Shown: in pieces, positions 18,336 to 27,320 of the stretch
Position numbering within the stretch: the stretch's first letter is position 1
Layout of the letters: each line of letters opens with the position of its first letter
NCBI GenBank assembly: GCA_035532835.1
Contig: DATKQG010000035.1
Coordinates: 32,493 to 96,492, forward strand
Direction: 5' to 3'
Source: Candidatus Dormiibacterota bacterium
GTDB taxonomy: Bacteria; Vulcanimicrobiota; Vulcanimicrobiia; Vulcanimicrobiales; Vulcanimicrobiaceae
DNA: 64,000 nt
The notes under the pieces: generated by a model
Told to the model about the DNA's origin: nothing
The model's database searches: none
What the model saw: the letters and a program-made list of their open reading frames with translations, nothing else
Translations under genes and position numbers: made by a program

Positions 18336-19562
18336 TTACGCACGAGCCGCGCGCAGGGCAAAGCGCGCCGCGTGCGCGTAGAGATGCACGCGATCCATGA
18401 AGCTTCGCTCCCCGTCTTCGCGCGCAAGCGCGTCGGAGAATTTTGGCGAGCCGGCAAGTTGTTCGAACAACACGCGAAAGCGCGCCGGGCGCGCTTCGAG
18501 AAATCGCATCAGTTCGACGCGGTGGGTGAGGCGGCGCGCAAAGCGCTCTCGCAAGGCCCGAGCATAGTGAGCCGCGGCGCGGCCTCCTTGGTTACGGTAC
18601 GTGATGATCGCTTCCGCGGCCAGCCGTCCGCTCATGGCCGCTTCGAAGATGCCCTCGCCGTTGGTGGCATCGACCAGTCCCGCCGCCGTACCGCCGACCA
18701 TCACCGCTCCGTCGCTCACGCGAGGCCTCGGCAAGCCGCCGTAGAGGAGATGCCCCTCCTGTTTGACGCGAAGGACTTGCGCATCGGGATAGAGTCGCCC
18801 GCGCACGCGCTCGGTAAAGCGCTCCAATTCGGCGCGAAGTTCCGCCCCGCCCAATTTCCCCACCAGCCCGAGGCCAATCGCCAAGTGATCGCGCTTGGGA
18901 AACATCCACGCGACGATGGTGCGTCCGTCCGCCGCGGCATAGTAATGAAGTTCGAGCGTACGGTAGGCGATGGACGCCGCCGGACGATCCAAATACACGC
19001 GATATTGCAGCGTGGTCATCAAGCCGTCGTTCCAAGCATCGTAGGTGAACGCCGGAACGCCCCCGTCGGATGCGCCCCGAGCTCTCTCGTACGGAGCCGT
19101 CGCGCCTTGCGCGAGAAAGACCGAACGCGCGACGATGCGGCGCCGCTCGCCGGAGCGATAATCGGCATACTCCACGATGGTTCGATCGCCCGAACGTTCC
19201 AATCCGCGAAACAGCGATTGCGTGCGAACCTGCGCCCCTTCGCCCAGGGCAAGCGCCGCCATCGTCCCGTCGAGTTCTTCGCGCGTGGTCGTGTGGCCGG
19301 GACCGAAGAAGACTTCGTGCTCGCCCCCGTTCGCATCGAACAGCGCGAGCCGCGGGGTATCGCAATGCACCAGTTGACGCGGCAGATCGAAGGTTCGGCA
19401 GAAGCCCGGGCGCAGGCCGGCCGCGCATACGCGCTTCGCCCCGACGACCGCGTCTTTCTCGAGCACCGTGGTTGCGATACCCGCTCGCGCGGCTTCTCGC
19501 GCAGCGGTAGCGCCTGCCGGCCCGCAGCCGACAACGAGGAGCTCGGTCGTTTCCACCTTCAC
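18336..19562 (-). CDS. Geranylgeranyl reductase family FAD-dependent oxidoreductase
   Basis: Flavoprotein of the ChlP/BchP/digeranylgeranylglycerophospholipid reductase family that saturates isoprenoid chains. 408 aa, GTG start. Rossmann GxGxxG is VVGCGPAGATAAREAARAG; the KRVCAAGL motif matches the family's substrate-pocket cysteine segment, and the second FAD motif is VMVGGTAAGLVDATNGEGI (usual GDAAG is here GGTAAG). Substrate may be a quinone, carotenoid or lipid side chain; not determinable. It heads the chain leading into cheR-cheB, an odd association for an isoprenoid enzyme. Confidence 0.85.
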   Translation of the reverse strand: MKVETTELLVVGCGPAGATAAREAARAGIATTVLEKDAVVGAKRVCAAGLRPGFCRTFDLPRQLVHCDTPRLALFDANGGEHEVFFGPGHTTTREELDGTMAALALGEGAQVRTQSLFRGLERSGDRTIVEYADYRSGERRRIVARSVFLAQGATAPYERARGASDGGVPAFTYDAWNDGLMTTLQYRVYLDRPAASIAYRTLELHYYAAADGRTIVAWMFPKRDHLAIGLGLVGKLGGAELRAELERFTERVRGRLYPDAQVLRVKQEGHLLYGGLPRPRVSDGAVMVGGTAAGLVDATNGEGIFEAAMSGRLAAEAIITYRNQGGRAAAHYARALRERFARRLTHRVELMRFLEARPARFRVLFEQLAGSPKFSDALAREDGERSFMDRVHLYAHAARFALRAARA

Positions 19563-19670
19563 GCCTGCGTGCTTCGCGAGACCCTAGCGGGACACTTGCG
19601 TTGGCACGCGCGCCGAACGAAAGTCTTTACGAGGGACCGATTGCGGCCGCCTCGAAACCGCGAGGCCGTC

Positions 19671-20213
19671 ATGCATGTACCCCAACCGCGCAACTACCTC
19701 CACATTCCGCTGGGAGAGCACCAGCCGGACGAGATCAACGTCATCGTCGAGATTCCCGAAGGCTCGCGCAACAAATACGAATACGATAAGTCGTTCGATA
19801 TCTTTAGGCTGGATCGCGCCCTGCACTCGGCGATTCACTACCCCGGCGATTACGGATTCTCTCCGCAGACGCTCGCGCTGGACGGCGATCCGCTCGACGT
19901 GCTGGTGCTGGTCATTCAGCCGACTTTCCCGGGTTGCTTGGTGGCGGCGCGCCCGATCGGGCTGCTCGAGATGCTTGACGAAGGCAAGGAGGACGATAAA
20001 ATCCTGGCCGTCCCGGTGGGCGAACCCGCCTTCGACGAAATCTACAACTATTCGCAGATCTTCCCGCACACGCTGCGCAAAATCTCGCATTTCTTCGAGA
20101 CCTACAAGGCCCTCGAAGGCAAGCAAACCTCCGTCGTCGGCTGGCACGATGCTGCCCGCGCCCGCACGGTGATTACCGAATCCCACCAGCGGTTTATCGA
20201 CGGGGAAGGCTAG
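19671..20213 (+). CDS. ppa: Soluble inorganic pyrophosphatase (family I)
   Basis: Hydrolyses pyrophosphate in the cytoplasm. 180 aa from ATG 19671 with GAGG upstream. Signature metal-binding Asp residues lie in DGDPLDVLVL; also EIPEGSRNKYEYDK, HYPGDYGF and the Lys in KILAVP. A much longer open frame upstream is antisense to the flavoprotein and cheR and is not coding. It is followed, 106 bp later, by the membrane pyrophosphatase, so both routes of PPi disposal are side by side. Confidence 0.97.
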   Translation: MHVPQPRNYLHIPLGEHQPDEINVIVEIPEGSRNKYEYDKSFDIFRLDRALHSAIHYPGDYGFSPQTLALDGDPLDVLVLVIQPTFPGCLVAARPIGLLEMLDEGKEDDKILAVPVGEPAFDEIYNYSQIFPHTLRKISHFFETYKALEGKQTSVVGWHDAARARTVITESHQRFIDGEG

Positions 20214-20265
20214 CAACCGGGCAGGATTGTCTCCGTCGTCGCAGTAGGCAGCGCATCGAAGCGCC

Positions 20266-20282
20266 TCGGCCCCTCGGGCCGA
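20266..20282 (+). repeat. Short GC-rich hairpin between the two pyrophosphatase genes
   Basis: A 7-bp stem (TCGGCCC/GGGCCGA) with a 3-nt CTC loop, followed by AAAA rather than T. Possible weak attenuator or processing site between ppa and hppA. Confidence 0.35.
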
Positions 20283-20319
20283 AAACGCGAAACCGCACTT
20301 CCATTTGTAAGGATACTAC

Positions 20320-22425
20320 GTGACGGCACAATCAGCGATTTGGGCCGGTTTGATCGGCGGCGCACTCGCCGTGATCTACGGCATTCTACTTGCCTTCTGG
20401 GTCCTGCGCCAGCCGGACGGCAACGAGCGCATGAGAGAGATTGCCGCGGCCATCCAGGAAGGCGCTATGGCCTTTCTCCAGCGGCAGTACCTCACCATCG
20501 GGATCGTGGCCATCGTGCTCGCGATCCTGATTTTCTTTGCGCCGAAGCTCGGCGCCGAATCCGCGATCGGCTTTTTGATCGGGGCGATCCTCTCGGGCGC
20601 GGCTGGGTTCGCCGGCATGATCGTTTCGGTGCGCGCGAACGTGCGTACCGCCGAGGCGGCGCGCGGCGGCCTCAAGCCCGCGCTCAACGTCGCATTTCGC
20701 GGCGGTACCGTAACGGGAATGCTCGTGGTGGGCCTTGGCCTGTTCGCGGTCACCTCGTACTATGCGATCCTACTCCGCGTCAACCAAGGTGACGTCACGC
20801 AGTCGCTCTCCGCGATGGTCGGGCTAGCCTTTGGTTGCTCGCTGATCTCCGTCTTCGCCCGTCTGGGCGGCGGCATTTACACCAAGGCCGCCGACGTCGG
20901 CGCCGACCTGGTCGGTAAGGTCGAGGCGGGGATCCCCGAGGACGATCCGCGCAATCCGGCCGTGATCGCCGACAACGTCGGCGACAACGTCGGCGATTGT
21001 GCCGGTATGGCCGCCGACCTCTTCGAGACCTATTGCGTCACGACGGTCGCGGCGATGCTGCTCGGGAACCTCGTCTTCGGCGATACGCTCCCGGGAGCGA
21101 CCACCTTTCCGCTCCTGCTCGGCGCGTTCTCGATCGTCGCTTCGATCGTCGGATCGTGGCTCGTGGGCGTCGGCAAAGTGGAAAAGGGCCATATCATGGC
21201 CTCGCTCTACCGCGGTATGGCCGTTGCGGGAATCCTCGCGCTCGTCGGCTTCTACTTCATCACGCAGAACGTGTTCGCGGGCGCGACCGGCGTCAGCGCA
21301 AACAGCATCTTCATCTGCGCGGTGGTCGGCGTGCTGATTACCGGCCTGATCACGTTCATCACGGAATACTACACCGGTACGCAGTACGGCCCGGTTCAAC
21401 GCATCGCTAAGGCTTCGGTCACCGGGCATGCGACCAACATGATCGCGGGTTTAGCAGTATCGATGCAAGGCACGGCGCTGCCCGCCATCGTCATCGTTAT
21501 CGGTATCCTCGTGAGCTTCTCCATGGCGGGAACGTACGGCGTCGGCATCGCGGTCATGTCGATGCTCTCGCTCGCCGGCATCGTGGTCGCGATCGACTCG
21601 TTCGGGCCGATCACCGACAACGCGGGCGGCATCGCCGAGATGGCCGATATGCCCGAAGACGTGCGCAACGTCACCGACCCGCTCGATGCGGTCGGCAACA
21701 CCACCAAGGCCGTCACCAAGGGCTATGCAATCGGCTCGGCAGCCCTCGCGGCCGTCGTGCTCTTCGCCGCGTTCCTACAAGAACTCATCAAGGCGAAATG
21801 CGTGGGCGGCGGTGCGGATTGCGCGGCGTCGGTCACCAATCTCTTTGCGATCGGCAACCCCTTCGTCTTGGCCGGCCTCTTCATCGGCGGGCTGCTCCCG
21901 TATCTCTTCGCATCGATCTCGATGGAAGCCGTCGGGCGCGCCGCCGGATCGGTCGTTGAAGAAGTGCGCCGGCAGTTCCGCGAGATTCCGGGGATCATGG
22001 AAGGCACGACCAAGCCGAACTACGCGACCACGGTCGACATCGTGACGCGCTCGGCGCTCAAGGAGATGATCGTCCCGGCGCTGATTCCGGTCGGCGTTCC
22101 GGTGGTGGTCGTCTTGCTCACCGTCCTCAACGTTCTGCGCGGCGATACCGGCGCGCAGATGATGGGCGGCATCCTTGTCGGCTCGATCGTCACCGGACTC
22201 TTCGTAGCGATCTCCATGACCACCGGCGGCGGTGCGTGGGATAACGCGAAGAAGTACATCGAGGACGGGCATTACGGTGGAAAGGGCTCCATCGCGCATC
22301 AAGCCGCGGTTACCGGAGACACCGTCGGCGACCCGTATAAGGACACGGCGGGCCCTGCGATCAACCCCATGATCAAGGTGCTCAATATCGTCGCGCTGCT
22401 GCTGGTGAGCTTCTTGGTTCACTAG
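20320..22425 (+). CDS. hppA: K+-independent proton-translocating membrane pyrophosphatase
   Basis: Couples PPi hydrolysis to proton pumping across the membrane. 701 aa, about 15-16 hydrophobic helices. The PPase signature [21 protein letters not shown] and the [18 protein letters not shown] acidic motif hold the Mg-PPi site; the C-terminal [18 protein letters not shown] motif is intact. The subclass-deciding position is Lys463 in GNTTKA, which in this family marks K+-independent H+-pumps. GTG start with TAAGGA at good spacing. Confidence 0.97.
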   Translation: MTAQSAIWAGLIGGALAVIYGILLAFWVLRQPDGNERMREIAAAIQEGAMAFLQRQYLTIGIVAIVLAILIFFAPKLGAESAIGFLIGAILSGAAGFAGMIVSVRANVRTAEAARGGLKPALNVAFRGGTVTGMLVVGLGLFAVTSYYAILLRVNQGDVTQSLSAMVGLAFGCSLISVFARLGGGIYTKAADVGADLVGKVEAGIPEDDPRNPAVIADNVGDNVGDCAGMAADLFETYCVTTVAAMLLGNLVFGDTLPGATTFPLLLGAFSIVASIVGSWLVGVGKVEKGHIMASLYRGMAVAGILALVGFYFITQNVFAGATGVSANSIFICAVVGVLITGLITFITEYYTGTQYGPVQRIAKASVTGHATNMIAGLAVSMQGTALPAIVIVIGILVSFSMAGTYGVGIAVMSMLSLAGIVVAIDSFGPITDNAGGIAEMADMPEDVRNVTDPLDAVGNTTKAVTKGYAIGSAALAAVVLFAAFLQELIKAKCVGGGADCAASVTNLFAIGNPFVLAGLFIGGLLPYLFASISMEAVGRAAGSVVEEVRRQFREIPGIMEGTTKPNYATTVDIVTRSALKEMIVPALIPVGVPVVVVLLTVLNVLRGDTGAQMMGGILVGSIVTGLFVAISMTTGGGAWDNAKKYIEDGHYGGKGSIAHQAAVTGDTVGDPYKDTAGPAINPMIKVLNIVALLLVSFLVH

Positions 22426-22454
22426 CAGTCCATCACCCCTTCTTCGGTCTGCGC

Positions 22455-22486
22455 TGCGCCCCGGTCTACCCAGACCGGGGCGCAGC
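22455..22486 (+). terminator. Hairpin terminator after hppA
   Basis: Perfect 14-bp GC-rich stem (CTGCGCCCCGGTCT and its complement) with a 4-nt ACCC loop, 30 bp beyond the hppA stop. No U-tract follows, so termination may be Rho-aided or incomplete. Confidence 0.7.
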
Positions 22487-22606
22487 CATATCCCCGGGGC
22501 CCATTCGATGGTATACGCATGCTCGTGCTTGGCATATATAGCTCAAGGAACGCCCGCTACTAAGCGTAAGTTGTGCTCCCTGAGTTCCTCGCGTCTGATA
22601 GTTCCT

Positions 22607-22636
22607 TTGAACCTATGCTATTTTGCCGACTTTATA
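22607..22636 (+). promoter_or_regulatory. Candidate sigma-70-type promoter of the liv operon
   Basis: TTGAAC as -35 and TTTATA as -10 with an 18-bp spacer, 24 bp ahead of the livK start. It is the best match in the 235-bp gap by eye; no experimental support. Confidence 0.3.
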
Positions 22637-22659
22637 CGGCATCGAGAGGGAGAGACTTC

Positions 22660-23931
22660 ATGACGGATTTTAAAGTTGATCGGAAAACATTTCTGACAAC
22701 TGCTGCGATCGCATCTGCCGGCGCCGCAACCGGCTTCCCAACGATTCTTCGAAGTACCGCGTCCGCAAAAGACGTGATCAAAATCGGACTCGATTACGAG
22801 TATACCGGTGTATACGCTGCATACGCCCAGAGCGAAACCCGCGGCGCGATGATGGCGATGGACGCGTGGAACGCGCGCGGCGGCGTCATGGGCGGCACCA
22901 GAGTTACGACGGTCTCCGAAGACAACGATAACAATCCCGGCATCGCGGTCGAGAAGGCGCGCAAACTCGTCAACGTCGATAAATGCGCGGCCTTGATGGG
23001 CTCGATCAATAGCTCCGTGTCGCTCGCAGTCAGCGGCGCAGCCAATGCCATGAACATCCTGTACATCGATTCCGGCGGCCACGCCGATGCGGTGACGGGC
23101 GCGGATTGCAAATACAGCACGTTCCGCACGTGCCATAGCACGTGGATGGAGACGCACGCAACCGGCTTCTCGCTGGGCAAGAAGTTCGGCAAAAAATGGT
23201 ATCTCATCACGCCCGATTACGCGTTCGGCCACGCACTCGATACCGGCTATCGCGATGTCGCGAAAAAGATCGGCGCGACGATCGTCGGCGACGATCTCAC
23301 ACCGTTGGGCACGACCGATTTCAGCCCGTATCTCACCAAGGTGCTCGGCGCGAAACCCGACCTCTTACTCGTGCTGGTGCAAGGCGACGATTTCGTGAAT
23401 TGCCTCAAGCAAGCGCACGAATTCGGTTTGGTCGGAAAGATACCGATCGGCGGCCCGCAGGTCGAACTCGAAGCCGTTTGGGCCCTGCCCGAAGCGGCCC
23501 GCGTCGGTTTCTGGGGCGTCGAATGGTACTATAAGGGCGCGAACGTTCTAGGTACCAACAATAAACTCGCGACCAACTTCGTGAACGAGTACCGAAAGAA
23601 GTACCACACGCCTCCGACCGCGCGATCGGCATTCGGATACATCACGATGGACCGGCTGCTCTGGGGCATCAACCAAGCCAAATCGACGAACGCGGCGAAG
23701 ATCGCGCACGCGCTTGCGGGAACCAAATTCCAGACGATCTTCGAGGGGACGACGTACTATCGCGCCGCCGATCATCAACTGATGTGGCCGATGTGGCTGG
23801 GCGGTATTCGTGCCAAGGGTACGCCGCAGGATAAATACGACGTCTTCGATATCGTCGATCGCCAAGAACCCGATGCCATCGAGCAGAGCGTTGCCGAAAA
23901 GGCAAAAGTCTGCAAGATGGTTTGGCCGTAA
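22660..23931 (+). CDS. livK: Branched-chain-amino-acid-type ABC substrate-binding protein
   Basis: Periplasmic/extracytoplasmic solute receptor of the LivK/Leu-Ile-Val type (type I fold). 423 aa from ATG 22660, which has GAGAGGGAGAG upstream. The N-terminus DRKTFLTTAAIASAGAA resembles a Tat-like leader with a single Arg-Lys. Mature body shows IKIGLDYEYTGVYAAYAQSE, GVMGGTRVTTVSEDNDNNPGIA and later FVNEYRKKYHTPPTARSAFGY. Ligand may be amino acid, amide, urea or another small organic compound; this family is broad. First gene of livKHMGF. Confidence 0.9.
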   Translation: MTDFKVDRKTFLTTAAIASAGAATGFPTILRSTASAKDVIKIGLDYEYTGVYAAYAQSETRGAMMAMDAWNARGGVMGGTRVTTVSEDNDNNPGIAVEKARKLVNVDKCAALMGSINSSVSLAVSGAANAMNILYIDSGGHADAVTGADCKYSTFRTCHSTWMETHATGFSLGKKFGKKWYLITPDYAFGHALDTGYRDVAKKIGATIVGDDLTPLGTTDFSPYLTKVLGAKPDLLLVLVQGDDFVNCLKQAHEFGLVGKIPIGGPQVELEAVWALPEAARVGFWGVEWYYKGANVLGTNNKLATNFVNEYRKKYHTPPTARSAFGYITMDRLLWGINQAKSTNAAKIAHALAGTKFQTIFEGTTYYRAADHQLMWPMWLGGIRAKGTPQDKYDVFDIVDRQEPDAIEQSVAEKAKVCKMVWP

Positions 23932-23952
23932 GAGACCAGGGAAGGACTATCA

Positions 23953-24822
23953 ATGGCGCACATCGCTCCGGAAATATTCAACGGTCTCATCCTCGGCGCG
24001 TTCTACGCGGTCGTCGCGATCGGCCTCTCCCTCATCATGAACCTCACCGGCACCATCAACATGGCGCACGGATCGTTTATGACGTTGGCAGGCTATCTGG
24101 CGTTCGCTCTGGTTGGTGCGGGCACCAACTACTGGTACGCGCTGGCGATTGCGCCACTGATGGCCGTCGTTATCGGCATACTGATGGAGCGGACGATGAT
24201 TCGTCCGCTCTATCGCCGCGATCCCGTATACAGCTTGCTCCTCACCTTCGGCATTTCACTCATCGCCGAAGAGGCGTTTCGACTGATTTGGGGGCCCAAC
24301 GGCGTACCGTTTTCGCCGCCGAAGATACTGAGCGGGGGTATCTCGCTGGGCTTCACGGTTTTCCCAGTCTACCGGCTCTTCATCGCCGGCGCCCTCGTGG
24401 TCATCATCGTTGCGCTGGTAATCTTCTTACAGCACACGCGGTACGGACTGCGCTTGCGGGCGGCAGTGCAGGATCACGAAATGATCTCCGCGCTAGGAAC
24501 GAACACGCAACTTCTCTACATGATCAACTTTGGGCTCGGCATCCTGATCGCGGGAATCGCCGGCGTGCTGGCGGCGGGAATGCTCGGGCTCAATCCGCAG
24601 AGCGGTAATTCGCTGCTGATGCCGGCCTTCGTTACCGTGATCGTCGGCGGAATGGGAAGCCTGTACGGCGCCATTGTCGGCGGCCTGCTCATCGGACTCG
24701 CGATCAGCCTGACGACGCTGTACATACCGGCCGCGAGCGAAATCGCCATGTACGTCATCATGGCGGTGGTGTTGCTCGTCCGTCCGCGCGGTCTCTTCGG
24801 AGAGGAAGGGATCTTCGGGTGA
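23953..24822 (+). CDS. livH: ABC transporter permease LivH
   Basis: First membrane subunit of the importer. 289 aa with about eight hydrophobic helices; family hallmarks are FNGLILGAFYAVVAIGLSLI, GTINMAHGSFMTLAGY, MERTMIRPLYRRDPVYSLLLTFG and the cytoplasmic coupling loop GLRLRAAVQDHEMISALGTN. Followed by livM with a 4-bp GTGA overlap. A GGAAGGA ribosome-binding site precedes the ATG. Confidence 0.94.
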   Translation: MAHIAPEIFNGLILGAFYAVVAIGLSLIMNLTGTINMAHGSFMTLAGYLAFALVGAGTNYWYALAIAPLMAVVIGILMERTMIRPLYRRDPVYSLLLTFGISLIAEEAFRLIWGPNGVPFSPPKILSGGISLGFTVFPVYRLFIAGALVVIIVALVIFLQHTRYGLRLRAAVQDHEMISALGTNTQLLYMINFGLGILIAGIAGVLAAGMLGLNPQSGNSLLMPAFVTVIVGGMGSLYGAIVGGLLIGLAISLTTLYIPAASEIAMYVIMAVVLLVRPRGLFGEEGIFG

Positions 24823-25835
24823 AGTCGATCGGCATCTGGGGATGGGTGGCCACGGCCATTCTCTTCGTACTGCTCCTACTCGCTCCGCAACTCGCTCCGC
24901 GATTGCATCTCGCGTTGACGATTTGCACCGACGTGCTCCTCTTCGCGATTGCCGCCATGGCGGTGAATCTGCTGCTCGGATATACGGGCGTGCTGCCGTT
25001 CGGAAACGCCGCGTTTTTCGGCCTTGGCGCGTACGGCGCCGGCCTTTCGATCCAGAACCTCCACGTCGGCTTCATCACCTCGCTTGCCATCGGCACGCTC
25101 GCCGGAGTCGTAGGCGCTCTGCTCATCGGGCCGTTCTTGCTGCGGCGTCGCGGTATTTATTTCGCACTTTTGATGATCGCGTTCGGCCAGGTATTCTACT
25201 TCATCGCCTATCGCTTCACCAACGTCACCGGCGGCGAAGACGGCATGAACTTCACGCGGCCGGCGCTCGAGGGATTCGGCATTCACTTACAGGACGCGGG
25301 TTTCTATTATGCGATCCTTCTTATTTTCACGCTGGTCGTTGCCGGATTTTGGCTGTTGGTTCGTTCGCCGTTCGGGCGCACGCTGGTCGCTATCAAGCAG
25401 AACGAAGTGCGCGCGCGATACCTCGGCCTCAATACCGACCGCTTCATCTTCGTTGCGCTACTGATCTCGGCCGCGATCGAGGGTCTCGCGGGCGCCTGTT
25501 ACGGACTATCGATCATGTTTGCGTATCCGTTGCTTCTGGACTGGCATCAGTCCGGCGACATCGTGCTCATGACGATTCTCGGCGGCGCGGGGACGATCTT
25601 CGGGCCGCTGGTCGGAGCGATCATTTACGTGATCGGCGAAGACATTCTCTCGACGGCCCTGCCGTGGTGGCAGATTCCGCTGGGCGCCTTGTTTGTCGCA
25701 TGCGTACTGGGCTTTCCAAAGGGCTTGCTCGGAACCGCGCTCGATCTTCTTCCCGGGCGCAAGAACCGGATAGAGCCGGGCCACGATCTCGACTTCGCCG
25801 CACCCATCATCGCCGATCGGGAGACGACACGATGA
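24819..25835 (+). CDS. livM: ABC transporter permease LivM
   Basis: Second membrane subunit. 338 aa, GTG start overlapping the livH stop. Helices include NLLLGYTGVLPFGNAAFFGLGAYG and the conserved RYLGLNTDRFIFVALLISAAIEGLAG coupling region; FTNVTGGEDGMNF matches the usual LTGGxDG motif. The hydrophilic C-terminal tail of about 25 residues is dispensable in the family. The livG ATG overlaps its stop. Confidence 0.94.
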   Translation: MKSIGIWGWVATAILFVLLLLAPQLAPRLHLALTICTDVLLFAIAAMAVNLLLGYTGVLPFGNAAFFGLGAYGAGLSIQNLHVGFITSLAIGTLAGVVGALLIGPFLLRRRGIYFALLMIAFGQVFYFIAYRFTNVTGGEDGMNFTRPALEGFGIHLQDAGFYYAILLIFTLVVAGFWLLVRSPFGRTLVAIKQNEVRARYLGLNTDRFIFVALLISAAIEGLAGACYGLSIMFAYPLLLDWHQSGDIVLMTILGGAGTIFGPLVGAIIYVIGEDILSTALPWWQIPLGALFVACVLGFPKGLLGTALDLLPGRKNRIEPGHDLDFAAPIIADRETTR

Positions 25836-26602
25836 GCGATTTACTGCTCGAAGCCAACGGAGTCGGGAAACACTTCGGCGGCGTCCATGCCGTCGACGAC
25901 GTTTCGCTGCGCGTACACGCGGGCTCGATCAACGCCATCATCGGGCCGAATGGCGCCGGCAAAACGACCTTCTTCAACACCCTCTCCGGATTCTATTTTC
26001 CGGATGCCGGACACGTATCGTTTGTCGGCGTCGACGTGACGCGAGCGCCGTCGTACGACCGCGTGCGGATGGGCATGGGACGAACGTTTCAAACCTCGAG
26101 CGTCTTTCCGGAACTCACGGTGTACGAAAACCTAGCGGTCGGGATCCAAAGCGCCGGCAACCTCTCGTTTCGCTTTCGGACGTTGAGCCGCGGGCAACGG
26201 GCCACGCTCGACCAAAAGGTCGACCGGCTGTTGGGCTTCGTCGGCCTGGGCGCCGTCGCGCACCGCCCGTTAGCCGAGCTGGCTCACGGGAGCCAGCGCT
26301 TGTGCGAAATCGCGATGAGCCTCTCCACGGATCCAAAACTCGTTCTTCTTGACGAACCCATGGCGGGACTGGCACAGGCGGAGACGTCGCGCGTCGTGTC
26401 CGTCATTCGCAAACTCCACGCCGAACTCGGCCTCACGGTGCTCTTCGTCGAGCACAACATGCGCGTCGTGCTCTCGTTGGCGCAGCAGATCACGGTACTC
26501 GATCGCGGCCGCGTTCTCGCAGCGGGAACGCCCACCGAGATTAGCGCGAATGCGGAAGTTCGCGAAGCATACATCGGCAAAGAGGTGATCGAGCATGTCT
26601 GA
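25832..26602 (+). CDS. livG: ABC transporter ATP-binding protein LivG
   Basis: First ATPase of the importer. 256 aa from ATG 25832 (ATGA overlap with livM). Walker A GPNGAGKTTFFN and Walker B LVLLDEPMAGL are intact, as is the VLFVEHNM switch. The ABC signature reads LAHGSQR instead of the usual LSxGEQR/LSGGQ, a noticeable deviation in the motif contacting ATP in the dimer. Longer in-frame sequence upstream lies inside livM and is not coding. Confidence 0.94.
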   Translation: MSDLLLEANGVGKHFGGVHAVDDVSLRVHAGSINAIIGPNGAGKTTFFNTLSGFYFPDAGHVSFVGVDVTRAPSYDRVRMGMGRTFQTSSVFPELTVYENLAVGIQSAGNLSFRFRTLSRGQRATLDQKVDRLLGFVGLGAVAHRPLAELAHGSQRLCEIAMSLSTDPKLVLLDEPMAGLAQAETSRVVSVIRKLHAELGLTVLFVEHNMRVVLSLAQQITVLDRGRVLAAGTPTEISANAEVREAYIGKEVIEHV

Positions 26603-27320
26603 ACCATTGCTTCGCGTTGAAAACCTGAACACGTACTACGGGAAAAGCCACATTCTCCACGACGTTTCTTTCGAAGTCGGCAAGGGCGAACTGGTGGCGC
26701 TGCTGGGCTTGAACGGCGCCGGAAAAACGACGACGATGCGCAGCATCCTCGGCTTGACGCGCCCGCGAAGCGGCCAGGTCGCCCTAAACGGAGTCTCGGT
26801 CGCCGGTTCGCCGCCGCATCGCATCGCGCGCATGGGCGTCGGCTACGTGCCCGAAGGACGCCGGATGTTCGCCGGGCTCACCGTTCTGGAAAACTTGCAA
26901 CTTGCGGAGAACGGGCGCAAAGGCGACTGGTCGATCGAACGCGTCCTGCAACATCTGCCGAAGCTACGCGAACTCTCGGGACGCAAGGCGGGACGGCTTT
27001 CGGGCGGCGAACAAGAGATGCTTGCCATCGGGCGCGCGATCGTTTCGAATCCGACGCTGATGCTCATCGACGAGGCATCGCAGGGGTTGGCACCGCTGAT
27101 CGTCGAGGAAGTCTACCGGCTGATCGAAGAACTCAAGCAGCACGGCGTCGCAATTTTGCTGGTCGAGCAAAACGCGTTGCTTGCATTGAAGATTGCCGAC
27201 CGCGCATACGTGATGGATGAAGGGCGCATCGTCTATCACGGCGATGCGGCGGCGCTGTTGAAGGATCGCGAGCGTATCGCCGATCTCATGGGGCTGAACG
27301 CCGGAGAGCTGGCCTCTTAG
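26595..27320 (+). CDS. livF: ABC transporter ATP-binding protein LivF
   Basis: Second ATPase. 241 aa. Walker A GLNGAGKTTTMR, signature LSGGEQEM (canonical, unlike LivG), Walker B LMLIDEASQGL with the family's Ala in place of Pro, and LLVEQNALLAL. Overlaps livG by 8 bp. Its stop overlaps the stop of mdcH tail-to-tail by 4 bp, so the two operons converge without an intergenic space or visible terminator. Confidence 0.95.
   Translation: MSEPLLRVENLNTYYGKSHILHDVSFEVGKGELVALLGLNGAGKTTTMRSILGLTRPRSGQVALNGVSVAGSPPHRIARMGVGYVPEGRRMFAGLTVLENLQLAENGRKGDWSIERVLQHLPKLRELSGRKAGRLSGGEQEMLAIGRAIVSNPTLMLIDEASQGLAPLIVEEVYRLIEELKQHGVAILLVEQNALLALKIADRAYVMDEGRIVYHGDAAALLKDRERIADLMGLNAGELAS

Noticed and set aside
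18252..19670. Long plus-strand frame running into ppa
   Set aside because: Only the last 180 codons are pyrophosphatase. The remainder is antisense to cheR and the flavoprotein and has no family features.
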